This document shows, piece after piece, positions 24,001 through 37,300 of a stretch of 64,000 nucleotides of DNA (positions within the stretch are counted from its first letter, which is position 1; each line of letters opens with the position of its first letter). Source of the stretch: Atriophallophorus winterbourni (taxonomy: Eukaryota; Platyhelminthes; Trematoda; Plagiorchiida; Microphallidae); assembly GCA_013407085.1 (NCBI GenBank), contig JACCGJ010000210.1, positions 1 through 64,000 on the forward strand, written 5' to 3'. A model generated the notes under the pieces. It ran no database searches, was not told the DNA's origin, and saw only the letters and a program-made list of their open reading frames with translations. The translations under genes were made by a program, and so were the position numbers.

Positions 24001-25308
24001 GACAGATGACAATTTGATATCAAACAATACGGTAAATCAATACGGTAAACCGAAAACACATGTTACTTGAAACGATAATATTCAAGGATTCAAGGATTTA
24101 TGGTTAAAAAGGTAATACTTTACAACACCACAGGATTACGGTATGAATGGGAAGGTGAAAAATATAATAGTATAAAGGGATAGATGTAAGGCTCATGAAT
24201 GATGTTCGTTTGCAAGTGCAAGTCAAATTTCGCTTTAGGCATCCTCAGGCAAGGAGAGTCCACCACATGTTGGGGTAGGGAATTCCAAAGAAATACCGCA
24301 CGTACGGCGATAAAATGGCGCCGACAATCAATACGGGAACTGGAACGTAAAGGGATAAGGTATGTCCGCGTGTCACTTTTCCATCACACACATCAAGCAA
24401 GTGCTTTAGTGGATGTCCTTTGGTAGACACAATTCTATAGGTCAGAATAATATCGCGCCGTATCCTACTTTGAGTGAAGTTACATAGACCCAGACGTCGC
24501 AAACATTGCGAAGACCCATCACTAACTGTTGCTACGTGATAGATTTTATCAAAGAGCAGCCAAGGAGCCCAGACCCCTACTGCATACTCATCGTAGGGCA
24601 AAGGAACCTTCTTTTCAAAGTGGAGCATCTTACTTTTCAGTATGCTGAATTTCATATCATTTATAGCCGCCCAATTTGACACGTTGTCTAAATCCCTTTG
24701 CAGTTTCTTACAATCATCTGCAGGATTTTGGCGTCCAAATGTTCATATCATCCGCGAACAGGACCATTTTGGACGATATGAGGAAGGTAAATCGTTTATG
24801 TATATTAGAAAGAGGAGCGGGCCTAGCACGGATCCTTGTGGGACTCCGCCAGTGGTTTTGAACATTTTGGATAGCACTACGTTTACTTTAACTCGGGCGT
24901 AGCGATCTGACAGGTAGTCGCACAACCATGAGAGGAATAGTTCACATATTCATGGACGTATCAGTTTTTGAAGAAGCAAATGGTGATTGACTCTGCCAAA
25001 AGCCTTAGAAATGTCTATGAAATAGTGTGACGGGACGATAATTTGCAGCCTTTGAAGATAGGTGTAATCACGTCGGAATTCCAATCTTTTGGTACTACTC
25101 CCTTAAGCAAAGAATAGTTAAACAGGCTGGAAAGCAGTTCACAAAGCTCACGATGACAGGATCTGAACACATTCGGTGTGATCACATCAGCTCCTGGGGA
25201 TTTTCTTACATTTAGTTTGAGCAATTGACTTGCGACAATCACTGGATTTATCAAATTTTGCCCGATGTTTCGATTCCTGAGTGGACTGAATACTCACAAC
25301 GTTCAACT
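21068..25308. repeat. Second copy of the duplicated segment
   Basis: It begins at the base after the gap with 'accgtctacgacg', identical to 15736, and follows the first copy until 'gttcaact' (25308), where the first copy meets the gap. It lacks the 1.06-kb LINE insertion and continues into the rest of the CR1 element and the TTLL introns. Confidence 0.85.
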
Positions 25309-28300
25309 CAAACTTTTGGCATGAAAACTTTAGAGTAATAAATCGCAAGAGCATTTGCGGTTTCCAGAGCGGTCGCAGTGAGTTTTTCACCATTCTGGAC
25401 GGCAAAAATACATGGAATGATTTTTGATTTCGCGTTCATGATTTTGTATAGTAACTTAGGGTTGCGTTCCATTTTCACAGCAGCATTAATTGGTGCGCTT
25501 TCTTATCCTCTCGAATAAGTAAAGTCGTTTTGTTGCGTAACATACGGAAATGTTGGCAAGAAGTAGAAGTATTGTTGACTTTATGCTGCATCCACGCTGC
25601 TCGCTTCAGCACTATCCACTTTTTTGCTGCGAACAATAAAACAAAATTCATGTTCGGATCTTTTAGGAACGATCTGCGAGTTCTCGTCAATCTTCCGTTT
25701 CATAAAATCTGTCAGTTTGTTGCATTGCGAGTTAGGGATTATGTGGTCCATCTATAAATGCTGAATCAGGGCCATTTCATCAACCAGGCGAACTACACCA
25801 TTCAGAGCAAGAGATTGATGTGTACTGCAAACATAGTCGAACACAAGCACTGAATGGTCACTAAGAACTAGAGGAGCTTGGAATCCGATCGCTTCGACAT
25901 ATTCTGCCGATGTTTACATCAAATCCAGAACCTGTTCTCTGAGTGCATTCGTGAACATGCTCTCTAAATCGGTATTCTAGCGTTTGTGGGGAGTGAACGT
26001 CCATGAGATAAAGGGTGGACAGATTAAAATCACCCATAATAAGTATTGTTGCTTGCTGCGTGCGAGTCAATCGCTGAAGCACTTGGACCAACCGTTCGTT
26101 GTACGATTCCGTAGATGAATAAGATCGGTAGACCACATCAATCATGCAAACTTCACCAGACATCAACGTTAAAGAAAACCGAATTGTATTCTCGCGGGTG
26201 TATTCTGTGTTGTCTATTGGATGGCACTGGAGTTGATTATGATAATAAAGAAAAACACCACCATCACTTCTCTCTAGAACGTTCCTTATCAAATTCATAT
26301 TTGGAATGGATATCTCCGTTTCAATCAATTGGGAAGAATACCAAGGCGATCATGTCAGGTGTGTAGTGCGAGCATATCTCGGTTAATTCCGCTAATTTTT
26401 TCGAAAGGCTTTGCGCATTTGTATATAAACATCTTACAAAATTTGTAGTGTTCAATCCATGAAAGATAATCAATGGGCCGACTCGGTTAGAGTCGGAATG
26501 CTCAAGTGTTTTGGAGCTATCGCATGATGTTCAGTTTGAACAGCATCACTAGGGGCTGATGGGTTGGTACTATGCGTTTGCTTGCTTCCGGCTATAATCC
26601 CGGGCAAGTTCAACTTGACGTTTTTGGGTAGGTTTCTTCTACTAGCTTTCCATTCATGTTTGATACTATGGGTCATTTCGGTTGTCAAGTCGGTTAGCTT
26701 TAAAAGGCTAGGACCTTACCCGCAGACCGCGACATCCTAAAAGCATCCACAAGTATGGCCGATTGTTTCGGCTAGGTATTTCCACTGTTTGTGATCGTGC
26801 TCAAACTTTTCTTGAGAAGGTACGTCAGCAGCATCTTCTGGAATGCTTAGAAACACAATGATTCTCGGATTATTTGCTTCTTACAGCGAGGCCTCCACCT
26901 TGCTCGTTTGATAACGTTCCTTCTGCTGCCAATTATCTGTGAACAAAAAGTGTCATTGACCCACATCAAACATTTTGAAAAAGTGTTTCCGAATCCTGAT
27001 CGTATCTGATGAAAGCAAACAGCCGGGAAACAGGTCGTGGGGTGCGTGTGGGATGGAAATGCATGAAAATGAGCATCCTTGTCCATGTGTTTGGACACTT
27101 GCAAAAGGTTGGTAGTACCAACCTGAATGAGATGATGTACGCAATTACATGAAGACACCATAGTAACATAAGAAACAACCATTGACCATGTCGTGAAGCT
27201 TAATTTATGAGAATCATAGGAAGTATAAAATGGAATCTTTAAGTCTATAACGTTGGATAACGAGCGGCGTTTAGGGTGCTTCGTGACTAGAGCTAGTACA
27301 CAAGTGGAGTGTGTGGTGGAAATGTATGCAAATGAGCTTTTTTGTTCATGGACATGTGTTTAAACCCTGTCTACACAAGTGTGGGCTCATGTGATTGAAT
27401 AGATAGGCCGTACCAACCTTTATCCAACAATGGCGTACAAGCACAACTCATTTATCATTCTTCCACTGTTTTAAGCTCGTGCGGATCTTGATCCCACTAT
27501 CCTTAGCTGATGAGTACAAACAGCACGAAACCGGTCGTGGTGTGTGTGCGCATAATTCATCACGAAATAGGAACCAAACGTTTCACACGAAAAACAGAAA
27601 ACAGCGCAGTACAATTTGACTCCACTTTGAGAAACAGGCCCGCAAATAGGCAACCTTACCTCGGCATGTTTACGCAGAAGCTTATCCACACGTCCGAGAA
27701 TATCATCTTCCTGAAATGTATACAGAAAACGAATGTAACAAGGCATCAAACATTGGCATCGTTAGATCAACCATTACAACGAACCGTAAGTTGCCGAAGG
27801 TAGGTCTCTTCCAGTTCGGCTTGCATATCGCCAATTTTGCCATTGTGGAACTGTGCGAAGTTCTGCAACAGCAATGTGGCAAACTTTTTCTGCGCTGAGC
27901 GATCGTCCGTCGGGAATATGAGGCACCAATTGCCGGAATTGTGATACTCAAAAAAGTCAAGCGCCGATCGTCTTCGAAGCAGCGATAATTGTAGATGCTA
28001 AAAGGGATGCGACAGATAAGTATTCACACATTAATTGATGTGAAAGTACCCCGAGGTAAGTAAAGGAGTGATGCCGTATGCATCGCTCGACCTTCAGTGG
28101 TTTAACCGTGGAAGGCACATGACCTCAGAACGTCACGTTATGTCACGTGAAATGCTATGAAATGAGATCGACCGAAGGAGACCGAGATCGAGGACTAATA
28201 CAAAATCCGTGAATCTACGATACGGGAGACTTTTGAGGAAGTCACAAGGTCAGCTGTACTGAATCACCAAAATAAACACACACACAGATGAAATATACCT

Positions 28301-31300
28301 ACTCATCGCATGGACACGCAAAACGTATGTATGCAATCTACTTGAGAAAAATATGACTCAAACACTTAGATAAGTAGAGTCGCTGATGATGTCGACTTAT
28401 ACGGATAAAATGATACTGAGAACTTTTGGCAGCCTCAGTAGCATTAGCGTGTTCTCGCGATTTGACACATAAGCGAGCTACGTGAATGCATTGTATTTGA
28501 GACGTGGAAATCGGTGTTCCAGCATCCGTAATACGTGGCCCAACCAGCGCAGCCGGTGTAGATTGATCAGTTTCTCTATATTAACATAATTTCGATTCCG
28601 ATTCGAAGGCTTAGTACTGTAGAACTTTAACGCGAACCTACATCGCAGAAGAGCATGCTTCGAATTGATACAGATATTACAAAATGAGCGGCAGTCCTTA
28701 ATGCAACCTCTCCAGCGAGCACTGATGAAAATATCATTGTTTGATCTGAGGGTTTACTTCCATCTGGTGAGCGCCAGGTAGCATAGTGACACCTTTTATG
28801 TGGGCCTTGTTGTAGGTACGTTTTTGAATTTTGCAAAGAATTCTATGAATGCTTCGCCATTATCTGTGTTTGAGACCAAACGTATCACCTAATTCGGACT
28901 CAGACACATCTATGCGCTCCAGTCTGGCTGAGACAACAATATCCCACTATTTTGTAAACCGCTAAAGAGCATCTAGATCCTCGTAGAAGGCGTTCTTCGA
29001 TCATCCAAATCAGTGATTTTCGGAGCATAATTGGTCATGGAGGTGCTCAAGCCAACGCACCAAGTTGAGGTCCAGTCGATGTCGACCATGAATGCGCTCA
29101 CTGAACCTAATCTTACTGTCTCCACTTGATGACGGCAAACAACCAGAAACCGGTAGTGGTGTGTAAGTGTGGGGGGTGAGCAACAGATTACTTTGAACAA
29201 AGATCTCATTCTACACAGCAATTAAAATGATTAAACAGTCCGGTTTGGCAGCAGCAATCTCACTAGCAGCGCTCACAGCGATAAGCAGTACTTGGCCGAT
29301 CGGCAACACGTACACGCTGTTGGAGTGATCAACGTCAAGCAGCCCACAGCTGTATCTGCACTAGTCCAATTTGAAGAGGACGCTTCATACAACGGATGCA
29401 AAATGAGAGGTCAAGAACAAGTTCTTCTCAGCAAACAAAGAAATTAGATAACGAGAGATTGATCGTAAAGTAACCCGTAAGAATTATGCGCCGACAAAGT
29501 GATGCTGTATTTGGTATATCGTTAAATTCATCTGGTTCAGTATTTCCTATCCAGCTCTGTCCTTTTCAACAGCCTAATTACTACAGTGACTGAATTTAAA
29601 AACTATGTAGAGACTAACGTATTGTGGTGCTCACATCCCCATTCTTTACACACAGTGGCATACAAGTTTAACTTTGTTTACCGCTTTTCCACTGTTTCAA
29701 TGCTCACTAAACCTGATCTTACTGTCTCCACCTGATCACGGCAAACAGCCAGAAACCGGTAGTGGTGTGTAAGGGATGGGGATGTGAGCACCACAATACA
29801 TTGGTCTTTTATATGCACCTCGAGCGCTTGGCCAGGAATCCCTTTGTGATTCTGTATTTGAACATCGTGGTTCGTTGTACGAACCCTATATAACAGTGGC
29901 ATACAAGTTTAATTTGTTTACCGCTTTTCCACTGTTTCAATGCTCACTGAACCTGATCTTACTGTCTCCACCTGATCACGGCAAACAGCCAGAAACCGGT
30001 AGTGGTGTAAGGGATGGGGATGTGAGCACCACAATACATTGGTCTTTTATATGCACCTCGAGCGCTTGGCCAGGAATCACTTTGTGATTCTGTATTTGAA
30101 CATCGTGGTCCTTTGTAAGAAACCGATGTAGCAGTGGCATACAAGTTTAACTTTGTTTATCTAAAGACTCTTTTAAATAGAGTCCCAGAACGAACCATAG
30201 TTTCCGGTGGTTTAAAAGTATCTCTTCGTTTACCACTTTACCACTGCGTCAAGGCTCGCGGAATCTCCTCCTTACTATCTCTTACTGATGACGGCAAACA
30301 GACTGAAATCAATCGGGGACTATGCGTAAGAAACATGTGAGCAACATGACACTTTTATCCAGAGGCCGGTTTTTTTCAAATCTGTGGGAACGGCATCAAA
30401 AGCGTTGCATTTCAACGTCTCGAACGCGGCACTCACCAGTCTCTCAAGCTGGCGCTCAACACCTGGCTCGAGTCGGAGACGTTGTGTGGAAGGCTGACGA
30501 AACAAACGATGCGGCGCCACGTCACTATGATCGATTCGGGCACCTGGCAATACGGTGTTCGAACGATACAAGCGGTGCACTGAAAACAGATGCTGTTCGC
30601 GCTCCGAATTCGTCTTGTCAACGTGACTGTGTGAATAAGAACAAGAACGCAGATTGAAGTAGGATGAATACCACCGTCTGATGACGGAAAGCATCCAGAA
30701 ACCGAGTGTGGTGTACAAGTGTGGGGCATGTGAGAAACACGGATGAATACCGTCTGTCGGCAGTTATCATCATCGGGTGGCCAAATTGAAAAATTTAGGG
30801 AACAAGAAGAGAATAGTGGAAAATTACAACCAAAAGTGGTATCACGAAAGAAGAGGTGAATGAATCTATCGATAAACAAACCATTGTATAAAAGAATAAT
30901 AAAGCGGGCCATCCAATAACGGTTCATCATCATTTTGATGGACCACATTACACCGAATGCTTAACTATCATACAACAATGAAACTAGTAAAATCTAAAAA
31001 GATGTGGAAGGGTGGTTTTAAATAGCTACGTATTCTATAGAAGAGTAAGCGCAAACAAACTGGGATGATGGCCTACACCTAGAATGAAACATGCATTTAA
31101 TCAAGTTGCATTAACGAGTAGATCAACATTAGCATGACCGTTTCCTTGCGGCCTTCACTGTTATGCATCATGACAAGCCTCCTCGTCATTCCGCTTGACA
31201 ATATACAAAGTTAAGCAAACAATCCAAGAAGATTCGTAGTACCCTGAACATTGAATGGGTAACCGAGACAAGAAATTCAAGCAGGAAAATTATGAAAAGC

Positions 31301-34300
31301 GTGCTGTGTTTGGAGGCTATTAGGCGACGCAATAAACATCATTTCAAAGTGTTGAAACACTTCCAATGAGTTTGCGCTATACCGTTGAATGAAAATGCCG
31401 TTACTTGTGAAGCCTGGCGGGCAAAGTGTCATCACATAACGTGATATAACTTGTCACGGATAGCCCATTGTTGTCAGTTTTGTATCAGACATTCAGCAGA
31501 ACTGGTTAATAAATAACTGCCAGCCTTGTTGTAGGTAGGTTTTCGAATCATTTTACTTAAAAAAAAGCTCATTTGCAAGCATTTCCACCATACACACCCC
31601 ACGATCGGTTTCGTGCTATTAGCACTCATCCGGTAAGCACAGTAGGATCAGGATCCTCGTGAACTTGAAACAGGTCTACCAACCTTAACCAACAGTGGCA
31701 TAAAAGCGCAACTTGTTTCATTTGAAGTTTACGTCTACACGTGAATACGTGAAGAAAGCCTGTTGTGATGCAGTGCAGTGAAAGTCACAAAGGACACTTC
31801 GTGCAAATGTTATTCTACTGTTTAACGAAACGAGTAACTAACTAGTAACCTTTATAAAGTGGGCACAGTGCGTCTTCCTTCGGCACGGTTCCGCGATCCT
31901 ATATCGCAGTAAGCAGGTACGGATCAAGATGTTTCAAAACCATGTTCGGTGACGGTCTTGTAGTATACATCTTCTTGGAGTGTTTGTTTAATCTTGTATA
32001 TTGTCAAGTGAATGACAATCAACGCTTGTTATGACGCTTGCTAGTGAAATACGCAATGAATCTGTCATGCGGATGCTCCTCGCTAAGCTTCCTTGAATAG
32101 AGATGTAGGGACGACTTTTTAGTATGATCGTGTTCACTGTTCTATAGATTCCGTCGCTTTTGTAAGCCCCACCTTACAGAATATTTTTATTGCGTCATTG
32201 TGACCTTGTTGTAGGGCAGTTAACTATTCGGCAATTGCCATTCACGTATTACTGTCCTTGAGAGCGAACTCAAACGTGTGGTGTATGTTAAAGTGACGAT
32301 TGAAACTCAGGCCTTATGAGGTGAGCTCAGTGCAAGGCATTCACTTATATCTCCAAAATGTTGAAATGGTTGTAACTTTTCACAGCCAAATAAAGCGTGA
32401 TGGTTGTTTGTACCGAGGTAGTGGTAGAAGTGGTCGCTGTGATAATCAGACAAAGGTTTCACTTGATAGCCCATATCAATCAGGTCAATCTGAGTTTTTC
32501 AACAACCCCGCAATCTCGGCCAACTTGGATTCAATAAACCATTGTAAGTGAATGTTGAACTCACCCCGTCTACCTTGAATGTTACCACCAAGTAGCAGAA
32601 TGGCACTGTTCCATATGTAATGAGAATGCACGGATGTGCAATCGTGCAGCATTTATGTGCAGTGCGGCTAACATCGTGCTAAATTGATTGACCCACGGTA
32701 GTGAGCTGCATGCTGAAACCCGCTGGAGTCTCACTACCATTTCTATTTCCCCCCTCATATCTGTCTAGGCCTGGGCAACCTGACAGTATCTTAGCCAACG
32801 TGCAGTCTCTGACTGTGCGGCACTTTGCCTGGATCAGGCTTGTGTTTTCATACCATACCAATGAGAATGCACCCACCCTCGATTAGCAGGGAATACGCAA
32901 AGGACACTAACACTGAAACACGTTCTTTGGTTGTATAAACGAAATAAGGCCTGCCGACTCATTGTTTATAGAACAGTCATTACCGAGAATCTGATATGAT
33001 GATAAGAAAATAAACAAGACAAGCCTGCTATATAGGATCAAACTATGAATAAGCGCGAAACAAAGTACAGTACCGTATGTTTAGCAGTCGTAAGGCGTCC
33101 GTCAAAAGCCCATGTTTGACCCTTCGGTCGAGTTCCGAATCCCCGTTGAAACTGGGCGATCGATTAACCTCGAGCAGCCAAGGTTTCAAATCCGAATCCA
33201 GTAGAATATCAAATCCCAGAATCTCAAAGAAACTTGACTGCAGAACGGGCACATTCAAGTTCCACCTGGATTCCGTGGCCCGTGGCCTGCCGGTGGGCTT
33301 CGAACAGTCGCCCGCCTCGCGACTGGTCCCGCTGGAATTGGACCGTTGTGACTTACTTGCGGTTTCCACGCTGCGGTGAGTGCGCGTCACGCGATGCTGT
33401 CCACGTCGACACATTCGATACGAGTGCAGCAGATGCGGTGTGACCAGAACCATTGTTTTTATTATCAAATCGCGTATGCTTCGCCAAACCACGTGTGGAT
33501 CAACGTTACGTGTGTCTCGGAGGTGTTGGTCTAAAAAGGTGAACGAGCGTTTGCTTCCGTCCATCTCGTTGGTGCTGGTCACGTAACATGCATGCCGTTT
33601 GTTGACGGCATAATTGGTGAGGTGAATGTAGATGGATTCCTGAATTGGGAAAGAAATTGTGGCTAAATAGTAGTTGATTGAAAGACGGTAAACTGGTGAT
33701 GATAACCGAAAAAGAGAGTGAGAGAGTTACACGCTATGAGCATTGTACACCTGCGGAATCGAGTCGGCCATGAAAATAAAACCTCAAGAAATGCTGTTAA
33801 CAAATTCACAGTAAGGATTGATGAACCTCATGTAAATTGTGATCTGTGGCAACATGTTTTATACAAATTCATCAGGAAGCAAAAGTGTAGTAACATGAAG
33901 GTATTTTGGGCCTCTGTTTCAAGAATATCGCGAGCGGGAGCCGGACAAGCCTGACGTGTGAAAAGAATCAAGTGAAACAATCAAGTAAAATCAGACAGAT
34001 AAATCGTTGCAGCTTCCCCATGCGGATAACCATTCTACGGCAACACCGAAACGCTTCATCAATCAATGATAGCCATAAAAGCGTGTTCAGGATGAAAAAC
34101 AAGGATATACAACAGACGTAGATCGCGTGAAGTTGCATGAAGTTTACCATCACAATGCCGCCAGAGCTGAACATTCTCATAAAATACGATTGTGTACACA
34201 ATTTGTTTTTTTCTTTTCTATTTTCCGTCTAAATTTCAATTTGTTAAACAATAGTCTATAGAGAAAATCATTAAAACTTTTGAATAGAACCTTTCACTAT

Positions 34301-37300
34301 TACGCAGAGCTGAATGTCGAGGAAAACGGAAGACTGTTTTATCTTCTTCTTTTTGATACAAGACAGAGGATCGAGGCTCTGTGCACGTCTTTCTATCAGC
34401 AACATAGCCCAGTAGAACCTCAGATGAAGAAATCGTGCCCAGTGTTGTACAACTTCCAAGTGATCTAAGGCTGTACATTATCCACTAGTAGCTTGGACAG
34501 GCTTACCGATGTCGCTGCAAAAACCTCATCCGCAAACGCATTTCAGAGAGAGAGCATTAATCCTTGTTTCAGGCGCGATGTCTTCCGGTTCTGGAGATTA
34601 AGAGCATATCCACAGGTTCTTCAGACTGCCGCGAGAGGGAAAAAATGGCGAAGGTCGTCACTAAAAGCTCATAGTAATATGCCGTGTGTAAGCAGCAAAT
34701 TATGGCGCACACACCGAATACAGAAAGGAATAAGGTTGAGGCGTTAAACTCTCTCCCTCTTTGTGACTACCTTGCGTGCGTTGAGGTCCCCTTAGGATGT
34801 AGACCAGAGCGCTCGTGGAAAGCAGTCTTTGATGCGTTTGGTAACTTACGAGATCGTGCGTTAAAAAGATGAAACGTGAAGACGGGGTTGAGGCGCATTG
34901 AAAATATGCCAAAGTTGGGATCGAGAATTGCCTACTCATTCATTAAACTGTATAGCTCTTTGAGCCCTGGATTTAAAAAACCAATCCAACAATTATCACA
35001 CATTGTCAGCGCAATGGTGAGATAATCAATGTTCTAATTTGATAGTCGATACAATTTAATTTTGCCATTCATTAAGAGACAATTCTGTTCTTCATGAACG
35101 GGCTTATGTCCTAATGCGCCGTTGTTCACTTAATAATCTCTTTGAAACCTCGAAGCACTTTAAAATACATTCGCGTGTTGTGAAATGGTATACTGATACA
35201 CTCGTAATGCTCTTGATTCAATGGCCCATATTTACCCGTCGATGTATGTATGAAAGCGCAAGCCTGATTCTGGCAAAGTGCCGCAGTCAGAGGCTACACG
35301 TGGGCTAAGGTACTGTCAGGTTGCCCGGGGCTAGACAGATATGAGAAAGAAAATACAAGTGGAAATAGTAGTGAGACTCAAGCGTGTTACAGCCTGTAGC
35401 TAACTACCAGTGGTCAATCAATTTAGCCTCACAGAACAGAAGTACTGTCCGACTGCATACCAGCCAATAATAAGGCTTGGTTCCAGAAAATCATTTGTAT
35501 TTTCTGTTTCAGGTGTTGCATCACAAGCTGAGGTTCTTTATCATTCACGGATTACATCGCCGTGTTTGTGGTTGCTTGGTGGAAGATCCTCCAGCATAAC
35601 CGTGAGCGCAGAATTCTGATTTATTGATTAGATTTAAGCGCTTCTTCTCATGTGCCTATGCATTAAGTGTTCGTGTGTATTGTAAAGCTCACTCAATCGA
35701 TTTTTTTCAAACTCTCCTACCCGTCATTTATTACTAAAAGACTCACGAGCCTGGAAAAGACATTTATGTATAAAATCACTAGCCTGGATCTTGACAAAGT
35801 ACCGTATGATCACAGACTGCGCGCAGATCAAGACAGCGTTAAGTTATCCAGGCCTGTACAAGTATTAGAGAATATGAGAAAATGGCAGCGGGACTCCAGC
35901 GTGTTTTCACATGCAGCACAATACAGTGTGCAAAGACAACACGAATCAGGTCATGTGCTGGCTGGTATATTATATATTATATTTGCACAATCTGATACAG
36001 ATATAGTGCCGTTCAACATAAACAATGAGATGTACAAAGCGAGAAGGGGGGTACAAATCGTTGGCATTGGCATCGTTGAACGTAGGCATGATACTACCCG
36101 GTTGCCTACACCGAAGTAGGGAAGATTTCGTTTAATGGGTCCCACCCCGAGCCTTTACCCACAAGGCAGTGGAGCGAGAGAGGTTCGCACCTATCGGTGG
36201 CCGGTGACCGACGAAGCGGTTCATACGCCCTTTTCTGGGAATTTCCAGTTCGGAGCCCGATAACCCCGTTGATAGGTTGGTGACTTCAGTTTTTGCCTGT
36301 GCACCATACAATGTCCTTGGATAGGACAAGGGGCAGTGACTTTTGGAGCGGCGAGTCACATCGCCGCGTCGTGATGTCATCATTGGATTTTTGTGGCTTT
36401 TTATAGGGAGAACGCTTGTCAGGCGAAAACCCACCACACCCTCAGACACCACCGGCTGGTAACATGGTTTCGATATCAATTAGTTCAAATTAACGAAACT
36501 TAAAGTGCTAAAAATGTGAACAGAACACTACCAGCCGAATCAGTTCAGTCTCGAAACACTGTTTATGTTTGAACGATTGGTAATCCATTCAAAACTATAG
36601 AAATCGTATACTTGAAATTTAAAAGCCACGCAGACTATCAATCTCATCTTTTACAAAGGTTTAAAATGTACCTCTTTCTGGCAACCCCCTGGTGCCTTGC
36701 AGGTCGCACTTGGTTCTGCAAAGGCTAGAAAAGCAGACTCGAACAAACGCCGCTTTGTACCCAAATCCCCAAGAACCTTCATTGAAGCCGACTCATCTTC
36801 CAGGAGGAGATGGTCGCACAGAAGTAAGTAAGTAACTAAAATGTATCTGAATCAACAAATAGCATAATGTGACAAAAGTGACAAATCAATCGTTTCTAAT
36901 AAAACACGTTTTAATTTGAAATTATTAAACGAGGACCGATATCTAAGCGAATTTGTGCTCAAAGCTTAACTGTGTCTAGCTGAGTAAGGGAGGGCGATTC
37001 ATGGGAGGTCAACCCAGGACAGATAGAGTTTCTGGCTCTTGCGTCTATTATCTTTTTAAACCCCACTTGGAGGACAAACGGTCCAACGTTAACTACCTTC
37101 GCTCCAGGACAGTAAAGCATAAGTGACAAGAATCGTACAGACAGATTCCGTATATGCTAATCAACAGATTACGTTCAGCAACTCAAGTGCGTCCGCGCCA
37201 GATTGTGTCATTTAGCTGATTTCCCAAGCGAACTCGTGACAACCGGGTCCTTCCAGACCTTCAACACATTGAATTCGGTTGGCCAACCTTGACGAATTAG

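Noticed and set aside
15736..25308. True tandem segmental duplication with a duplicated TTLL exon
   Set aside because: Both breakpoints coincide with the edges of the N gap, which fits two allelic contigs better. It is not fully excluded without reads.
30433..30948. 171-codon minus-strand frame as a separate protein
   Set aside because: The overlapping frame 30626-30437 fits TTLL exon 8 in both phases. The longer frame includes repeat sequence and has no domain.
33351..33360. GTAAGT inside TTLL exon 7 as a splice donor
   Set aside because: The frame is open through it, and the nearest acceptor before FEILG (CTGCAG) would shift the frame into a stop.
36660..36840. tRNA-derived SINE or tRNA gene
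   Set aside because: No convincing A and B boxes or cloverleaf could be drawn, and no second copy was seen in the window.
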